A DNA stretch of 64,000 nucleotides from Kingella denitrificans ATCC 33394 (GCF_000190695.1 NZ_GL870929.1:2112184-2176183); one strand, 5' to 3'. Positions 33,143 to 41,999 are shown, counted from the first letter of the stretch. Made by a program: numbers and translations. Notes: generated from the letters alone by a model not told the origin.

Positions 33143-35461
33143 TTAGGAATGATTGTTCAAGTCCAGCCGGGCTTCCAATAGCTGCGGGTCTTCGGGGTGT
33201 TTGCTCAATGTGAAGCCGAGTTTGAGGGCGAGCCGCTGCATGGGGTGGTTTTCGGCAAGGATTTCGGCGCGCATTTGCTGCAAGCCTTGTTTTTGCGCGT
33301 GTTGTAGCAGTTGCTGCATCAGGAATCCGCCCACGCCTTGTCCTTGCAGCGACGGGGTGATGCCGATGCCGAATTCGCCGCTTTGCCCGTTGGCATCGGT
33401 GCTGTAATGGGCGTGTGCGAGCGGGCGGTGTTGGTCGTCGTGCAGCAGCAGGGCGAATTCGCGCTGGTAGTCGGGGTGGCTTAATCGGGCGATGAGGCTG
33501 GGCGGCAGTTCGGGCGATGCAATCATGAAGCGCAGGTAGCGGCTGTGGTCATCCATGCCCTGATACAGGGTTTGCAGCAGGGAGGCGTCTTCGGGGCGCA
33601 CGGGGCGCAGGCGGACGATTTGGCCGTTGGCGAGCGTGAATTGTTCGGTTGGCAGGGCAGGGGGCGGGGCGAAGACGTTCGGTGCGGGCGGATAGGGCGT
33701 GTCTTGCAGGTGGAGCTTGGCTTCCGTGCAGGCAATGCCTTTTCCGGAAACGGTAAGCGCCAGCGTCAGGCTGTGTACTTCAGGCAGCCTACACACGGTT
33801 TCGGCGGTATCGAGCAGGCAGTCGAGCCAAATGCCGGCGTCCAATCCGAGCGCTTGCAGGGCGCGCTGCGCTTCGGTGGGCAACAGCGGCGGCAGCAGGG
33901 TTTGGCGGCCGGATTCGTTATACAGATGAATAAGTTGTCCGAACACGGGGTCGCGTTCCGATTGCAGGTGCAGCAGTGCAGGCTGCTTTTGGGCTTCGGC
34001 AGTGAGATTGTGCAGCCGCAGCGTGTTCAAAAGATGGGTGATGTGGCTTTTGCCCGCGCTCAGCACGGCCACGGGAATCATCGGGCGCAGTGATTTTTGC
34101 AGCTCTTCGGCGGCGGCCACGGCGTAACGGTAATCGTGGAACGGTTGCAGCGCGTAACGGTTCTGCTGGCGGTTGCGGTAAATATCCAGCTGCGCCAATG
34201 CCTGAACCGCATGTTCCGGCTGTTTGAAATGCAGGTTTTTCTGGCAGTTGAACTGGTCGCGGACGCTGTCGGTGTCGGCGCTGCCCAGCCAGGTTAGCAG
34301 CAGCGGTTTGTTCGATTTGGCTTGGAGTTGTGAAATCAGTTGCGCGGTTTGCAGGCAGTCGTTGCTGTGCTGCCCGGCGTAAATCACCAGCACCGCATCG
34401 GATTCTTCATCGTGCAGGCTGCTTTCGACGAGCGATTGGAAGACGGACGGCGATGTGTCAATCGGCACGTCCAAAGGATTGTGGCGTTCGGGTTTATACG
34501 GCAGCAGCTTGCCCAACTGGCGCAGGCAGCCTGCACTTCTGCCGCCCAAAACCAGCGGCGTGTTGTCCAGCACGCGGCAGCTTAATGCGCTGATTTGCGG
34601 AGAATTGCTGATGATGTGCAGGCGGTTGCCGCGACTGGTAATGCCCGTATGCACCAGTTTCGCTGCCGTGGAAAACTGCGTGAGCGTGTGCACGGACAAA
34701 ACATGCACGCGCTCTAATGCCTGCGTGAACAGCGCCTCTTGCGCCGCATTGGGCAGCGTGGTCAGCACAATCACCGGTTTATACCGCGCCGCATAAGCCA
34801 ACGCGCTCACCAATTCGCGCACGTTGTCCAGCACGCTCACGTGCACCAACAGCGAAGTGGTGGTGTCTTCGGCGGCCACGAAATCAATGATTTGCCCGGT
34901 GCTGACCGGATAATCCTGCGGATGCAGCGTGATAAAGCGGCTGAATTCGATGCCGCGTTCCTGCGCATAATGTGTCATGCAGTCGGCAATGTCGGACGAC
35001 TGGCCGATATAGGTGCAGGCTGCTTTTTTCGGCATGGCAAACACACCGTGCAAACCGCCCGCCGGCATGGCCAGCAGCTGAATATCCGCCTTGCGCGCCA
35101 ATGCCGCCGCACGTTCCAGTTTCTGCCGCGCCGAATGGTTCGGCGCATCGATTTCGCTGACGAAAATCACCTGGCGGATGGCGGTTTTGCCTGCCTCGCG
35201 GACAATGCCGGCCAATTTGTCGGGCGACAAAATCACCACCGCAGTATCCAAACGGTGCTCCTGCTGCGCCTCGGTCAGCGATTCATACGCTTTTTGCCCG
35301 CCCACCATTTTGTGGCTCGGATTCACCGGCACGATGGTCGGCGCGGCATGGTCGGCCCATAATTGCGAAAACACCTTGCGCCCGAAGCTGCCGTGCCGGT
35401 CGGATGCGCCCACCACGGCAATGCCTTTGGGATGGAACAGGGAAGTGAGCCGGTGCTGCAT
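33143..35461 (-). CDS. Pat-like protein lysine acetyltransferase (NDP-forming acyl-CoA synthetase domain plus GNAT)
   Basis: 772 residues. N-terminal CoA-binding Rossmann domain ('LFHPKGIAVVGASDRHGSFG'), then succinyl-CoA-synthetase-like domains (to about 420), a short degenerate ATP-grasp-like part, and a C-terminal GNAT acetyltransferase domain (about 600-760: 'VRLRPVRPEDA', 'FGIGITPSLQGQGVGGFLM'). E. coli PatZ/YfiQ has the same order but about 886 residues; the deficit is in the ATP-grasp region. Such enzymes acetylate and inactivate acetyl-CoA synthetase. ATG at 35461 has AAGGA six bases upstream. Confidence 0.85.
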   Translation of the reverse strand: MQHRLTSLFHPKGIAVVGASDRHGSFGRKVFSQLWADHAAPTIVPVNPSHKMVGGQKAYESLTEAQQEHRLDTAVVILSPDKLAGIVREAGKTAIRQVIFVSEIDAPNHSARQKLERAAALARKADIQLLAMPAGGLHGVFAMPKKAACTYIGQSSDIADCMTHYAQERGIEFSRFITLHPQDYPVSTGQIIDFVAAEDTTTSLLVHVSVLDNVRELVSALAYAARYKPVIVLTTLPNAAQEALFTQALERVHVLSVHTLTQFSTAAKLVHTGITSRGNRLHIISNSPQISALSCRVLDNTPLVLGGRSAGCLRQLGKLLPYKPERHNPLDVPIDTSPSVFQSLVESSLHDEESDAVLVIYAGQHSNDCLQTAQLISQLQAKSNKPLLLTWLGSADTDSVRDQFNCQKNLHFKQPEHAVQALAQLDIYRNRQQNRYALQPFHDYRYAVAAAEELQKSLRPMIPVAVLSAGKSHITHLLNTLRLHNLTAEAQKQPALLHLQSERDPVFGQLIHLYNESGRQTLLPPLLPTEAQRALQALGLDAGIWLDCLLDTAETVCRLPEVHSLTLALTVSGKGIACTEAKLHLQDTPYPPAPNVFAPPPALPTEQFTLANGQIVRLRPVRPEDASLLQTLYQGMDDHSRYLRFMIASPELPPSLIARLSHPDYQREFALLLHDDQHRPLAHAHYSTDANGQSGEFGIGITPSLQGQGVGGFLMQQLLQHAQKQGLQQMRAEILAENHPMQRLALKLGFTLSKHPEDPQLLEARLDLNNHS

Positions 35462-35492
35462 AACCAATCCTTACTTATACGCGGAATCGGTT

Positions 35493-35521
35493 AGTTTAGG
35501 TATATTTCGCATAAGAGTCAA
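35493..35521 (-). promoter_or_regulatory. Promoter of the Pat-like gene
   Basis: Minus strand: TTGACT (35516-35521), 17-base spacer, TAAACT (35493-35498), ending 32 bases before the ATG. Confidence 0.65.
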
Positions 35522-35541
35522 ACCGCGTGGCCTGCTTCCTT

Positions 35542-35556
35542 TGTTATGATATAACA
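35542..35556. promoter_or_regulatory. Zur-type operator (perfect palindrome)
   Basis: TGTTATGATATAACA has perfect 6-base arms around GAT and fits the meningococcal Zur element as I recall it (TGTTATDNHATAACA). It lies in the divergent region, upstream of both promoters: 20 bases before the Pat-like -35 and 18 before the presumed adh -35. Confidence 0.7.
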
Positions 35557-35574
35557 CATTGAATTGTAAAAGTT

Positions 35575-35603
35575 TTATCAAATAAATCAAGTGAGAATAT
35601 AAT
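35575..35603 (+). promoter_or_regulatory. Promoter of the zinc alcohol dehydrogenase gene
   Basis: TTATCA (35575-35580), 17 bases, perfect TATAAT (35598-35603). The -10 lies inside the palindrome at 35592-35611, and the ATG follows about 90 bases later. Confidence 0.6.
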
Positions 35604-35611
35604 CATTCTCA
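35592..35611. promoter_or_regulatory. Fur-box-like palindrome over the adh -10
   Basis: TGAGAATATAATCATTCTCA has perfect 7-base arms. Its right side ATAATCATTCTC differs from the Fur consensus ATAATCATTATC at one position; the left side fits with one base missing. A repressor bound here would cover the -10. Confidence 0.5.
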
Positions 35612-35694
35612 CACAATGTGGCGATTGTGTTGCGCGGTGGATTGGCCAAGCGTCCGCCCGTTTTGCCAAAACGCAACCCAAAGGGAGAAACATC

Positions 35695-36735
35695 ATGAAA
35701 GCAATGGTTTACTACGGCGAAGGCGACATCCGTTTTGAAGAACACGACAAACCGCGCATTATCGATCCGACCGATGCAGTGGTGCAGATTACCAAAACCA
35801 CTATTTGCGGCACGGACTTGGGCATTTGGAAGGGCAAAAATCCCGAAATTTCCGCAGGCCGGATATTGGGGCACGAAGGCATCGGGATTGTGGAAGAAGT
35901 CGGCTCGGCGGTGAAAAACGTCAAAAAAGGCGACAAAGTCATCATTTCCTGTGTATCGAAATGCTGCACTTGCGACAACTGCAAACAGCAGCTCTATTCC
36001 CACTGCCGCAACGGCGGTTGGATTTTGGGCTATATGATTGACGGCACGCAGGCTGAATTCGTGCGCACGCCGTATGCGGACAACAGCCTGATTTTGCTGC
36101 CAGACAGTGTGAATGAAGAAGTGGCGCTGCTGCTGTCGGACGCGCTGCCGACCGCGCATGAAATCGGCGTGCAGTATGGCGATGTCCGCCCAGGCGACAC
36201 GGTGTTTATTGCCGGTGCGGGTCCGGTGGGCATGTCGGCATTGCTCACGGCGCAGTTGTACAGCCCGAGCGTGCTGATTGTGTGCGATATGGATGAAAAC
36301 CGCTTGAAACTGGCGAAGGAATTGGGCGCAACGCATACCGTGAATCCGGCTGCGGGTGATGTGCGCCAACAGGTATTGGCGATTGTGGGTCAGGATGGCG
36401 TGGATGTGGCGATTGAAGCGGTCGGCCTGCCGGTAACTTGGGATATGTGCCAAGAAGTGGTGAAAGCGGGCGGTAATGTGGCCGTGGTGGGTGTGCACGG
36501 TAAATCTGTTGATTTCAAACTGGAAAAATTGTGGATTAAAAACCTGAAAATCACCACCGGCCTGGTAAACGCCAATACCACCGAAATGCTGATGAAGGCG
36601 ATTTCCACCAGCAGCGTGGACTACACCAAAATGCTGACGCACCATTTCAAATTCAGCGAATTGGTAGAGGCATATGATGTGTTCAAACATGCGGCGGAAC
36701 ACAATGCGATGAAAGTGGTCCTGACCATGGATTAA
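35695..36735 (+). CDS. Zinc-dependent alcohol dehydrogenase family protein
   Basis: 346 residues, medium-chain dehydrogenase. Catalytic zinc ligands are C38 ('ICGTD') and H60-E61 ('GHEG'); the structural zinc lobe is C90, C93, C96, C104 with the canonical spacing. NAD(P) fold: 'FIAGAGPVGMSALLTAQ'. 'GTDLGIWKGKNPE' places it among the butanediol/isopropanol-type members rather than class III formaldehyde dehydrogenases. Start with GGGAGAAAC upstream. The Zur-type box in its promoter region suggests zinc control; meningococcal Zur studies, as I recall, also list an alcohol dehydrogenase. Confidence 0.9.
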   Translation: MKAMVYYGEGDIRFEEHDKPRIIDPTDAVVQITKTTICGTDLGIWKGKNPEISAGRILGHEGIGIVEEVGSAVKNVKKGDKVIISCVSKCCTCDNCKQQLYSHCRNGGWILGYMIDGTQAEFVRTPYADNSLILLPDSVNEEVALLLSDALPTAHEIGVQYGDVRPGDTVFIAGAGPVGMSALLTAQLYSPSVLIVCDMDENRLKLAKELGATHTVNPAAGDVRQQVLAIVGQDGVDVAIEAVGLPVTWDMCQEVVKAGGNVAVVGVHGKSVDFKLEKLWIKNLKITTGLVNANTTEMLMKAISTSSVDYTKMLTHHFKFSELVEAYDVFKHAAEHNAMKVVLTMD

Positions 36736-36749
36736 CCGTCTGCAAGATG

Positions 36750-36795
36750 AAAGCAGCCTGCACTTTTGGGAAATTCCAATGTGCAGGCTGCTTTT
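36750..36795 (+). terminator. DUS hairpin terminator after adh, abutting a CREE
   Basis: GAAAGCAGCCTGCACTTTTGG...CCAATGTGCAGGCTGCTTTTT; the T run passes straight into the CREE end. Confidence 0.7.
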
Positions 36796-36901
36796 TATAG
36801 TGGATTAAAATAAAGATGAGATAAGGCGGCAACACCCGCCGTGTACGGGAGTATATAAGGGCGTTGGCAACGCCGTATCATTGGAATTTTAATCCACTAT
36901 A
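36796..36901. repeat. Correia-type (CREE) element with divergent core, 106 bp
   Basis: Ends TATAGTGGATTAAAAT / ATTTTAATCCACTATA are intact, but the central 50 bases (GGCAACACCCGCCGTGTACG and beyond) differ from the other copies, so this is a different internal variant. Confidence 0.85.
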
Positions 36902-36941
36902 ATGGCCGTATCCGCGGCAGGTTTCCGGTTGCCGAAAACCT

Positions 36942-36985
36942 AAAAGCAGCCTGCACACTGAAAAATGAAGTGCAGGCTGCTTTTT
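36942..36985 (-). terminator. DUS hairpin terminator of the MFS gene
   Basis: AAAAGCAGCCTGCAC...GTGCAGGCTGCTTTTT, eight bases beyond the MFS stop on the minus strand. Confidence 0.65.
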
Positions 36986-36993
36986 GAGTGCGT

Positions 36994-38316
36994 TTAATGC
37001 GTTTGGGTCAAATCCACGTCTTTGGTTTCGTGCGTGCTGAACAGCGCAATCAGCGTCAGCGCGCAGTTGACGGCCAAATACACGCCCACGCCGAAGATGC
37101 CGTAGTGGTCGTTCAGCCAAATGGCCACCATGGTGGCAACGGACGCGCCCACAATCGCCGAAAGGTTATACGCCAGCGATGCACCGGAATAGCGCACTTC
37201 GGTGGGGAAGAGTTCGGGCAGCAGGGCCGCCATCGGGCCGAAGGTCATGCCCATCAGCGCCATACCGATGAGCAGGAATGCCAACACGGAAGAAGGCGAG
37301 CCGTGCGTCAGGAACAGCGGCATGCACAGGCCGAACAGCAAAATGGCGGAGCTGACCAAAATCAGGAAGCGGCGGCGGCCCATTTTGTCGGCATAAACGC
37401 CGGATAAGCTGATGAAAATACCGAACACGACGGCGCCAATCAGCAAAAAGCCCGTGAAAGTGTTGGCCGGAATGCCCAAGCCTTTGGGATGGCCGAATTC
37501 GGACAGGCCGACCGGATGTTTGGAATAAATTTGCACGAAGGCAGTCATGATGTAGAACAGCACATAGGTGGCCGCCATGATGAACGTGCCTTGCAAAATC
37601 GGCTTCATGTGTTTCGCCATCACGTCTTTCACTGGCGCTTGGCTGGTTTTGCCTTTGGCTTCGGCTTCGCGGTACACATGGCTTTCGTGCAGCGTCATCC
37701 GCATCCACAAGCCCACCAGCACCAATACCAACGAAGCGATGAACGGAATGCGCCAGCCCCATTTCACCAGCTCTTCATGGCCGATGGACGAGCTGATCAG
37801 GAAGAACACGCCGTTGGCCATGAACAGGCCGATGGGCGCACCCAACTGGGGGAAGGTGCCGAACCAAGCGCGTTTGCCTTCCGGCGCGTTTTCCGTGGCG
37901 ACCAATGCCGCGCCGCCCCATTCGCCGCCCAAGCCCAAACCTTGGCCGAAGCGGAACAGGCACAGCAGCAGCGGCGCGAGAATGCCGATTTGCTCGTAAT
38001 TGGGCAGCAGGCCGATGGCGACGGTGGACAAACCCATGGTCAGCAATGAGGCCACCAAAGTTTTTTTGCGGCCGATTTTATCGCCGAAGTGGCCGAACAG
38101 CGCAGAGCCGATGGGGCGCGCCAAAAACGCCAGCGCCAGCGTGGACAGCGACAGGATGATGCCGGCGGTTTCGTCCGTTTTCGGGAAAAACTGGGTGTTG
38201 AAGACCAGCACGGCCGCCGCCGCATAAATGTAGTAATCGTAAAACTCAATGGCAGTACCCACCATGGACGCAATCGCCACTTTGTAGGGATTGTTGCGTA
38301 ATTGTGTGTGAGACAT
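36994..38316 (-). CDS. MFS transporter, metabolite:H+ symporter (MHS) family
   Basis: 440 residues, 12 predicted helices. 'SMVGTAIEFYDYYIYAAAAVLVF' and 'GHFGDKIGRKKTLVASL' are the MHS signatures shared by proline/betaine, shikimate and citrate carriers; 'GLGLGGEWGGAALVATENAPEGKR' is the conserved loop. The substrate is not predictable from this. The start at 38316 has AAGGA five bases upstream, better than the ATG 18 codons earlier. Confidence 0.9.
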   Translation of the reverse strand: MSHTQLRNNPYKVAIASMVGTAIEFYDYYIYAAAAVLVFNTQFFPKTDETAGIILSLSTLALAFLARPIGSALFGHFGDKIGRKKTLVASLLTMGLSTVAIGLLPNYEQIGILAPLLLCLFRFGQGLGLGGEWGGAALVATENAPEGKRAWFGTFPQLGAPIGLFMANGVFFLISSSIGHEELVKWGWRIPFIASLVLVLVGLWMRMTLHESHVYREAEAKGKTSQAPVKDVMAKHMKPILQGTFIMAATYVLFYIMTAFVQIYSKHPVGLSEFGHPKGLGIPANTFTGFLLIGAVVFGIFISLSGVYADKMGRRRFLILVSSAILLFGLCMPLFLTHGSPSSVLAFLLIGMALMGMTFGPMAALLPELFPTEVRYSGASLAYNLSAIVGASVATMVAIWLNDHYGIFGVGVYLAVNCALTLIALFSTHETKDVDLTQTH

Positions 38317-38429
38317 AAAAATCCTTGTTGTTGTGAAGGCCAAAAAAACGAAAAGGCAAAATATACGCAAATTTACACAAAACGTCCAGAATTTATCATT
38401 CGTGACCGATGGAGCAGGGCGGCGGCGAG

Positions 38430-38472
38430 AAAAGCAGCCTGCACTCCGGAAACTTAAATGCAGGCTGCTTTC
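38430..38472. repeat. DUS pair upstream of the MFS gene
   Basis: AAAAGCAGCCTGCACTCCGG...AAATGCAGGCTGCTTT within the 444-base gene-free stretch 38317-38760. Confidence 0.6.
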
Positions 38473-38605
38473 TCAATTCCACAAACTTTGCAGTCAGCCA
38501 CATCTGCCGTTCAAAGGCTGCCTGAAACCTGACAAAGCAGCCTGCAACCCGTTCCCTTTCCCGTGAACGCGCACAAACCCGAACGGAAACCGCAAATTTA
38601 AAGGC

Positions 38606-38660
38606 AGGGCATGGCGTATCGCCGCCATACCCACTCTTTGGCGTTGCAGCCCGCCCCGAG
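38606..38660. repeat. Composite repeat module, copy D
   Basis: 'GGCATGGCGTATCGCCGCCATACCCACTCTTTGG' type sequence matches copies A and C; its 3' part has diverged. The rest of the gap 38317-38760 contains DUS copies (including one AGGCTGCCTGAA at about 38513) and no gene that I can support. Confidence 0.5.
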
Positions 38661-38702
38661 ATTGGCGCACATCCGAGAAGCCCCGCCGCTGGCTGCATAG
38701 CC

Positions 38703-38748
38703 CAAAAAGCAGCCTGCACTTCGTAAATTAAAGTGCAGGCTGCTTTTT
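38703..38748 (-). terminator. DUS hairpin terminator of ridA
   Basis: AAAAAGCAGCCTGCACTT...AAGTGCAGGCTGCTTTTT, 12 bases past the ridA stop. Confidence 0.65.
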
Positions 38749-38760
38749 GCGGCAGGTGGA

Positions 38761-39114
38761 TTATTTCACCAGCGCGGAAACCTTAATTTCCACACGCCAT
38801 TCCGGTTTGGCGAGCTTGGCTTCCACACAGGCGCGCGCGGGCGTGTTCTGCGTATCGACCCATGCGTCCCACGCGGCGTTCATGCCGGCATAGTCGTCCA
38901 TATCGGCCAGAAAAATCGTGGCTTCCAGAATGTGTGCTTTGTCCGAACCGGCCTGTGCCAGCCATGTGTCGATTTGGCACAACACGTCTGCCGTCTGCAC
39001 GGTAACGTTGTCCGAAGCCACTTCCGGCACCATGCCCGATAAGAATACGAAACCGTTAGCCACCACGGCTTCCGAAAGCCGTTCGCCGCTGCCCAAGCGT
39101 TGGATATTGCCCAT
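38761..39114 (-). CDS. RidA family protein (reactive enamine/imine deaminase)
   Basis: 117 residues. RidA proteins hydrolyse 2-aminoacrylate and related enamines. 'VANGFVFLSGMVPE', 'ATIFLADMDDYAGMNAAWDAWV' and the substrate-binding Arg in 'TPARACVEAKLAKPEWRVEIKVSAL' identify the family. The last motif has 'VEAKLAKPEWRVEI' rather than the classical 'VEVARLPKGALVEIE', so this belongs to a RidA subgroup (Rid2/3-like) rather than archetypal RidA. It is single, between two DUS hairpins. Confidence 0.88.
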   Translation of the reverse strand: MGNIQRLGSGERLSEAVVANGFVFLSGMVPEVASDNVTVQTADVLCQIDTWLAQAGSDKAHILEATIFLADMDDYAGMNAAWDAWVDTQNTPARACVEAKLAKPEWRVEIKVSALVK

Positions 39115-39140
39115 AAAACCTCCTGTTTAAAATTAAATAC

Positions 39141-39188
39141 AAAAAAGCAGCCTGCACATGGACAAAAGGCAAAGTGCAGGCTGCTTTT
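39141..39188 (-). terminator. DUS hairpin terminator between ridA and secF
   Basis: AAAAAAGCAGCCTGCAC...GTGCAGGCTGCTTTT, immediately past the secF stop in the direction of secF transcription. Confidence 0.65.
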
Positions 39189-39192
39189 GCGG

Positions 39193-40134
39193 TTAAACGA
39201 CCGCTTCTTCTTTTTCTTCCTTCTGCTTGAACGCATTGTCGCGGGTCAGACCGAACATCAGCAGCAGCGGGCTGGCCACCAGCACGGAAGAGTAAATGCC
39301 GAACACGATGCCGATGGTCAGCGCGGTGGCAAAGCCGTGCAGTGCCGCGCCGCCGAATACCAGCATGGAAATCACCATCGCTTCGGTCGAACCGTGCGTG
39401 ATGATGGTACGCCCCATGGTGGCGGTAATCGCGTTGTCAATCACTTCGGGAACGGTTTTGCTGCGCATCGAACCTTTGCGCAGGTTTTCGCGGATACGGT
39501 CGAACACCACCACCGATTCGTTCACCGAATAACCCAGCACCGCCAGCACGCCCGCCAATACGGTAAGCGAGAACTCCCAGCGGAAGAAGGCGAAGCAGCC
39601 CAGAATAATCACGATATCGTGCAGGTTGGCAATGATGGCGGACACGGCAAAGCGCCATTCGAAGCGCATGGACAGATAGGCGATAATGCCCACGATGACC
39701 ATGCCCAAAGCCTTCAAACCGTGGCTGACCAATTCATCGCCCACTGCCGGGCCGATAAATTCCACTTGGCGCAGGCTCACGTCCGGGCTTTGTTTTTTCA
39801 GTGTTTCCATCACTTGGTTGGACAGTTGTGCGGACGATACGTCGGGTTTGTTCGGCAGGCGGATCATGATGTGCTTGTTCGTGCCCAATGCCTGCACCTG
39901 CACTTCGCCCATTTTCAGAGTGTCCAGCTGGTGGCGCACCTGGTTCAGGTCCGCGCCTTGCTGTGAAGCATACTCCACTTCCATCAGCGTGCCGCCGGTA
40001 AATTCCACCGAAAGGTTCAAACCGCGCGTTAGCAGGAAGAACACCGCCAGAATAAACGTGGCCAGAGAAATGAAAGTGGTGAGCTTGCCATAGCTCATAA
40101 ACGGAATATCGCGTTTGAATTTGAATAATTCCAT
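39193..40134 (-). CDS. secF: Protein translocase subunit SecF
   Basis: 313 residues with six transmembrane helices and one large periplasmic loop. SecF works with SecD to use the proton gradient in late protein export. 'GLNLSVEFTGGTLMEVEY' and 'GYSVNESVVVFDRIRENLR' are the SecF hallmarks. It follows secD by five bases. The C-terminus ends in a charged 'KQKEEKEEAVV'. Confidence 0.97.
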   Translation of the reverse strand: MELFKFKRDIPFMSYGKLTTFISLATFILAVFFLLTRGLNLSVEFTGGTLMEVEYASQQGADLNQVRHQLDTLKMGEVQVQALGTNKHIMIRLPNKPDVSSAQLSNQVMETLKKQSPDVSLRQVEFIGPAVGDELVSHGLKALGMVIVGIIAYLSMRFEWRFAVSAIIANLHDIVIILGCFAFFRWEFSLTVLAGVLAVLGYSVNESVVVFDRIRENLRKGSMRSKTVPEVIDNAITATMGRTIITHGSTEAMVISMLVFGGAALHGFATALTIGIVFGIYSSVLVASPLLLMFGLTRDNAFKQKEEKEEAVV

Positions 40135-40139
40135 AATGT

Positions 40140-41999
40140 TTACTCCTGCGTTGCTTTGCCGTCATCGGCATCGACCACGGCCATGTTTTGGCGCACGCCG
40201 ATGGAAATGTGTTTGAGTTTGCGGCGCGAACCATACCACAGGTTCACCAGCGCGCGGGAAACGACCACCGACGAATAAATCGACGTCATAATGCCCAAGC
40301 AGTGCACAATCGCAAAGCCGCGCACCGGGCCGGAACCGAAAATCAGCAGGGCGATACCGGCAATCAGCGAAGTCAGGTTCGAGTCCAAAATCGTGTCCCA
40401 CGCATGGTCGTAACCTTCCTTGATGGCAGCCTGCGGTTTTTTGCCTGCATGCAGTTCTTCGCGGATACGTTCGTTAATCAACACGTTGGAGTCGATGGCC
40501 ATACCCAGCGTCAATGCCATGGCCGCAATGCCGGGCAGCGTGAGCGTGGCTTGCAGCGCCGACAAAATCGCAAAAAGGAACAGCAGGTTGGCAGAAAGCG
40601 CAATCGAAGAGAACACGCCGAACAGGCGGTAATACACCATCATGAACAGGGCAACGGCCGCGAAGCCCCACACGGTGGAGTGAATCCCTTTGCTGATGTT
40701 TTCCGCACCCAAAGACGGGCCGATGGTGCGTTCTTCCACAATTTCCATCGGTGCGGCCAGCGAACCGGCGCGCAGCAGCAAGGCCACGTCGTTGGCGGCG
40801 GCAACGCTTTCCATGCCGGTAATCTGCACGCGTCCGCCCAAAATTGGCTCGTTGATGCGCGGTGCGGTAATCACTTCGGATTTGCCTTGGTCAATCAATA
40901 CCATGGCCATGATTTTGCCTTTGTTGGCAGAAGTCAGGTCACCGAAAATGCGGCTGCCTGCGTTGTCAAGCGTTAAATCAACGGCCGGCCGGTTGTCATT
41001 ATGCGAAAAACCAGCCTGCGCCGAATTGATGTTGTCGCCCGTCAGTTCCACTTGTTTGCTGACCAGATAGCCGTTGCCTTCCGCATCGGTGAGTAATTCG
41101 TAGTCGGCGGGGATGTTGCCTTGTTTGGCCTGTTCCATCAATGCCGGATCGGTGCTGACCATGCGCACTTCCAAAGTGGCGGTGCGGCCGATGATGTCTT
41201 TGGCTTTTGCCGTGTCGGTCATGCCGGGCAGCTGCACCACAATGCGGTCTGCGCCTGCCTGTTGGATGACAGGTTCCGCCGTGCCCAATTCATTGACGCG
41301 GTTGTGCAGCGTGTTGATGTTCTGTTTCACGGCATCGCTGCGGATTTGCGCCAGCAGCGTTTCGGGCAGCGTGATGGTCAGCTGCGTGCCTTCGCTGGTC
41401 AGCTGTGCGCCTTCCATCATATTGTTCAGTTCGGGCAGGACTTTTTGAATGTCGGCCGCATCTTGGAAGGGGATAATCAAGCTGTTGCCGCTTTTGCGGA
41501 TGGTGCCGGTGCGGATGCGTTGCTGGCGCAGGGTGCGGCGGGCATCGCCGGCATAGCGGTCAAGCGTTTTTTCCAGCGCGGCCTTCATGTCCACCTGCAT
41601 GGTGAAGTGTACGCCACCGCGCAAGTCTAAGCCCAGAAACATGGGGCGTGCGCCGATTTTTTCCAGCCATTCCGGGCTGTTGGCGATTTGGTTTTGCGCC
41701 ACGATGTAGCCTTCGCCCAATGCGTTGTCGATGGCGTCGCGGGCGGAGATTTTGTTGGCATCCGACACGCGCACTTTCAGGCTGCCGCCTGCGATAAACA
41801 TGCCGTCGTGGGCAATGTTGGCTTTTTGCAGCGCATCGGCAACAGTTTTTTCGGTGGACTCGTCAATGTGGATGGATTGGCGGTTGGTGGAAATCTGGAT
41901 GGCGGGGGTCACGCCGTATAAATTCGGCAGCGTGTAAATGACGGCAATCGCCACCGTCAGCAGGATAAGCAAATATTTCCAAAGGGGATAACGGTTCAT
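40140..41999 (-). CDS. secD: Protein translocase subunit SecD
   Basis: 619 residues from ATG 41999 (MNRYPLWKYLLILL). One N-terminal helix, a large periplasmic region (P1 head and base), then five helices. 'GLDLRGGVHFTMQVDM' and 'GMAIDSNVLINERIREEL' (with the Asp that contributes to proton coupling) are conserved. 'AAAGGTT' serves as a weak ribosome site. Middle gene of yajC-secD-secF. A lone TTG two codons earlier was not chosen. Confidence 0.97.
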   Translation of the reverse strand: MNRYPLWKYLLILLTVAIAVIYTLPNLYGVTPAIQISTNRQSIHIDESTEKTVADALQKANIAHDGMFIAGGSLKVRVSDANKISARDAIDNALGEGYIVAQNQIANSPEWLEKIGARPMFLGLDLRGGVHFTMQVDMKAALEKTLDRYAGDARRTLRQQRIRTGTIRKSGNSLIIPFQDAADIQKVLPELNNMMEGAQLTSEGTQLTITLPETLLAQIRSDAVKQNINTLHNRVNELGTAEPVIQQAGADRIVVQLPGMTDTAKAKDIIGRTATLEVRMVSTDPALMEQAKQGNIPADYELLTDAEGNGYLVSKQVELTGDNINSAQAGFSHNDNRPAVDLTLDNAGSRIFGDLTSANKGKIMAMVLIDQGKSEVITAPRINEPILGGRVQITGMESVAAANDVALLLRAGSLAAPMEIVEERTIGPSLGAENISKGIHSTVWGFAAVALFMMVYYRLFGVFSSIALSANLLFLFAILSALQATLTLPGIAAMALTLGMAIDSNVLINERIREELHAGKKPQAAIKEGYDHAWDTILDSNLTSLIAGIALLIFGSGPVRGFAIVHCLGIMTSIYSSVVVSRALVNLWYGSRRKLKHISIGVRQNMAVVDADDGKATQE

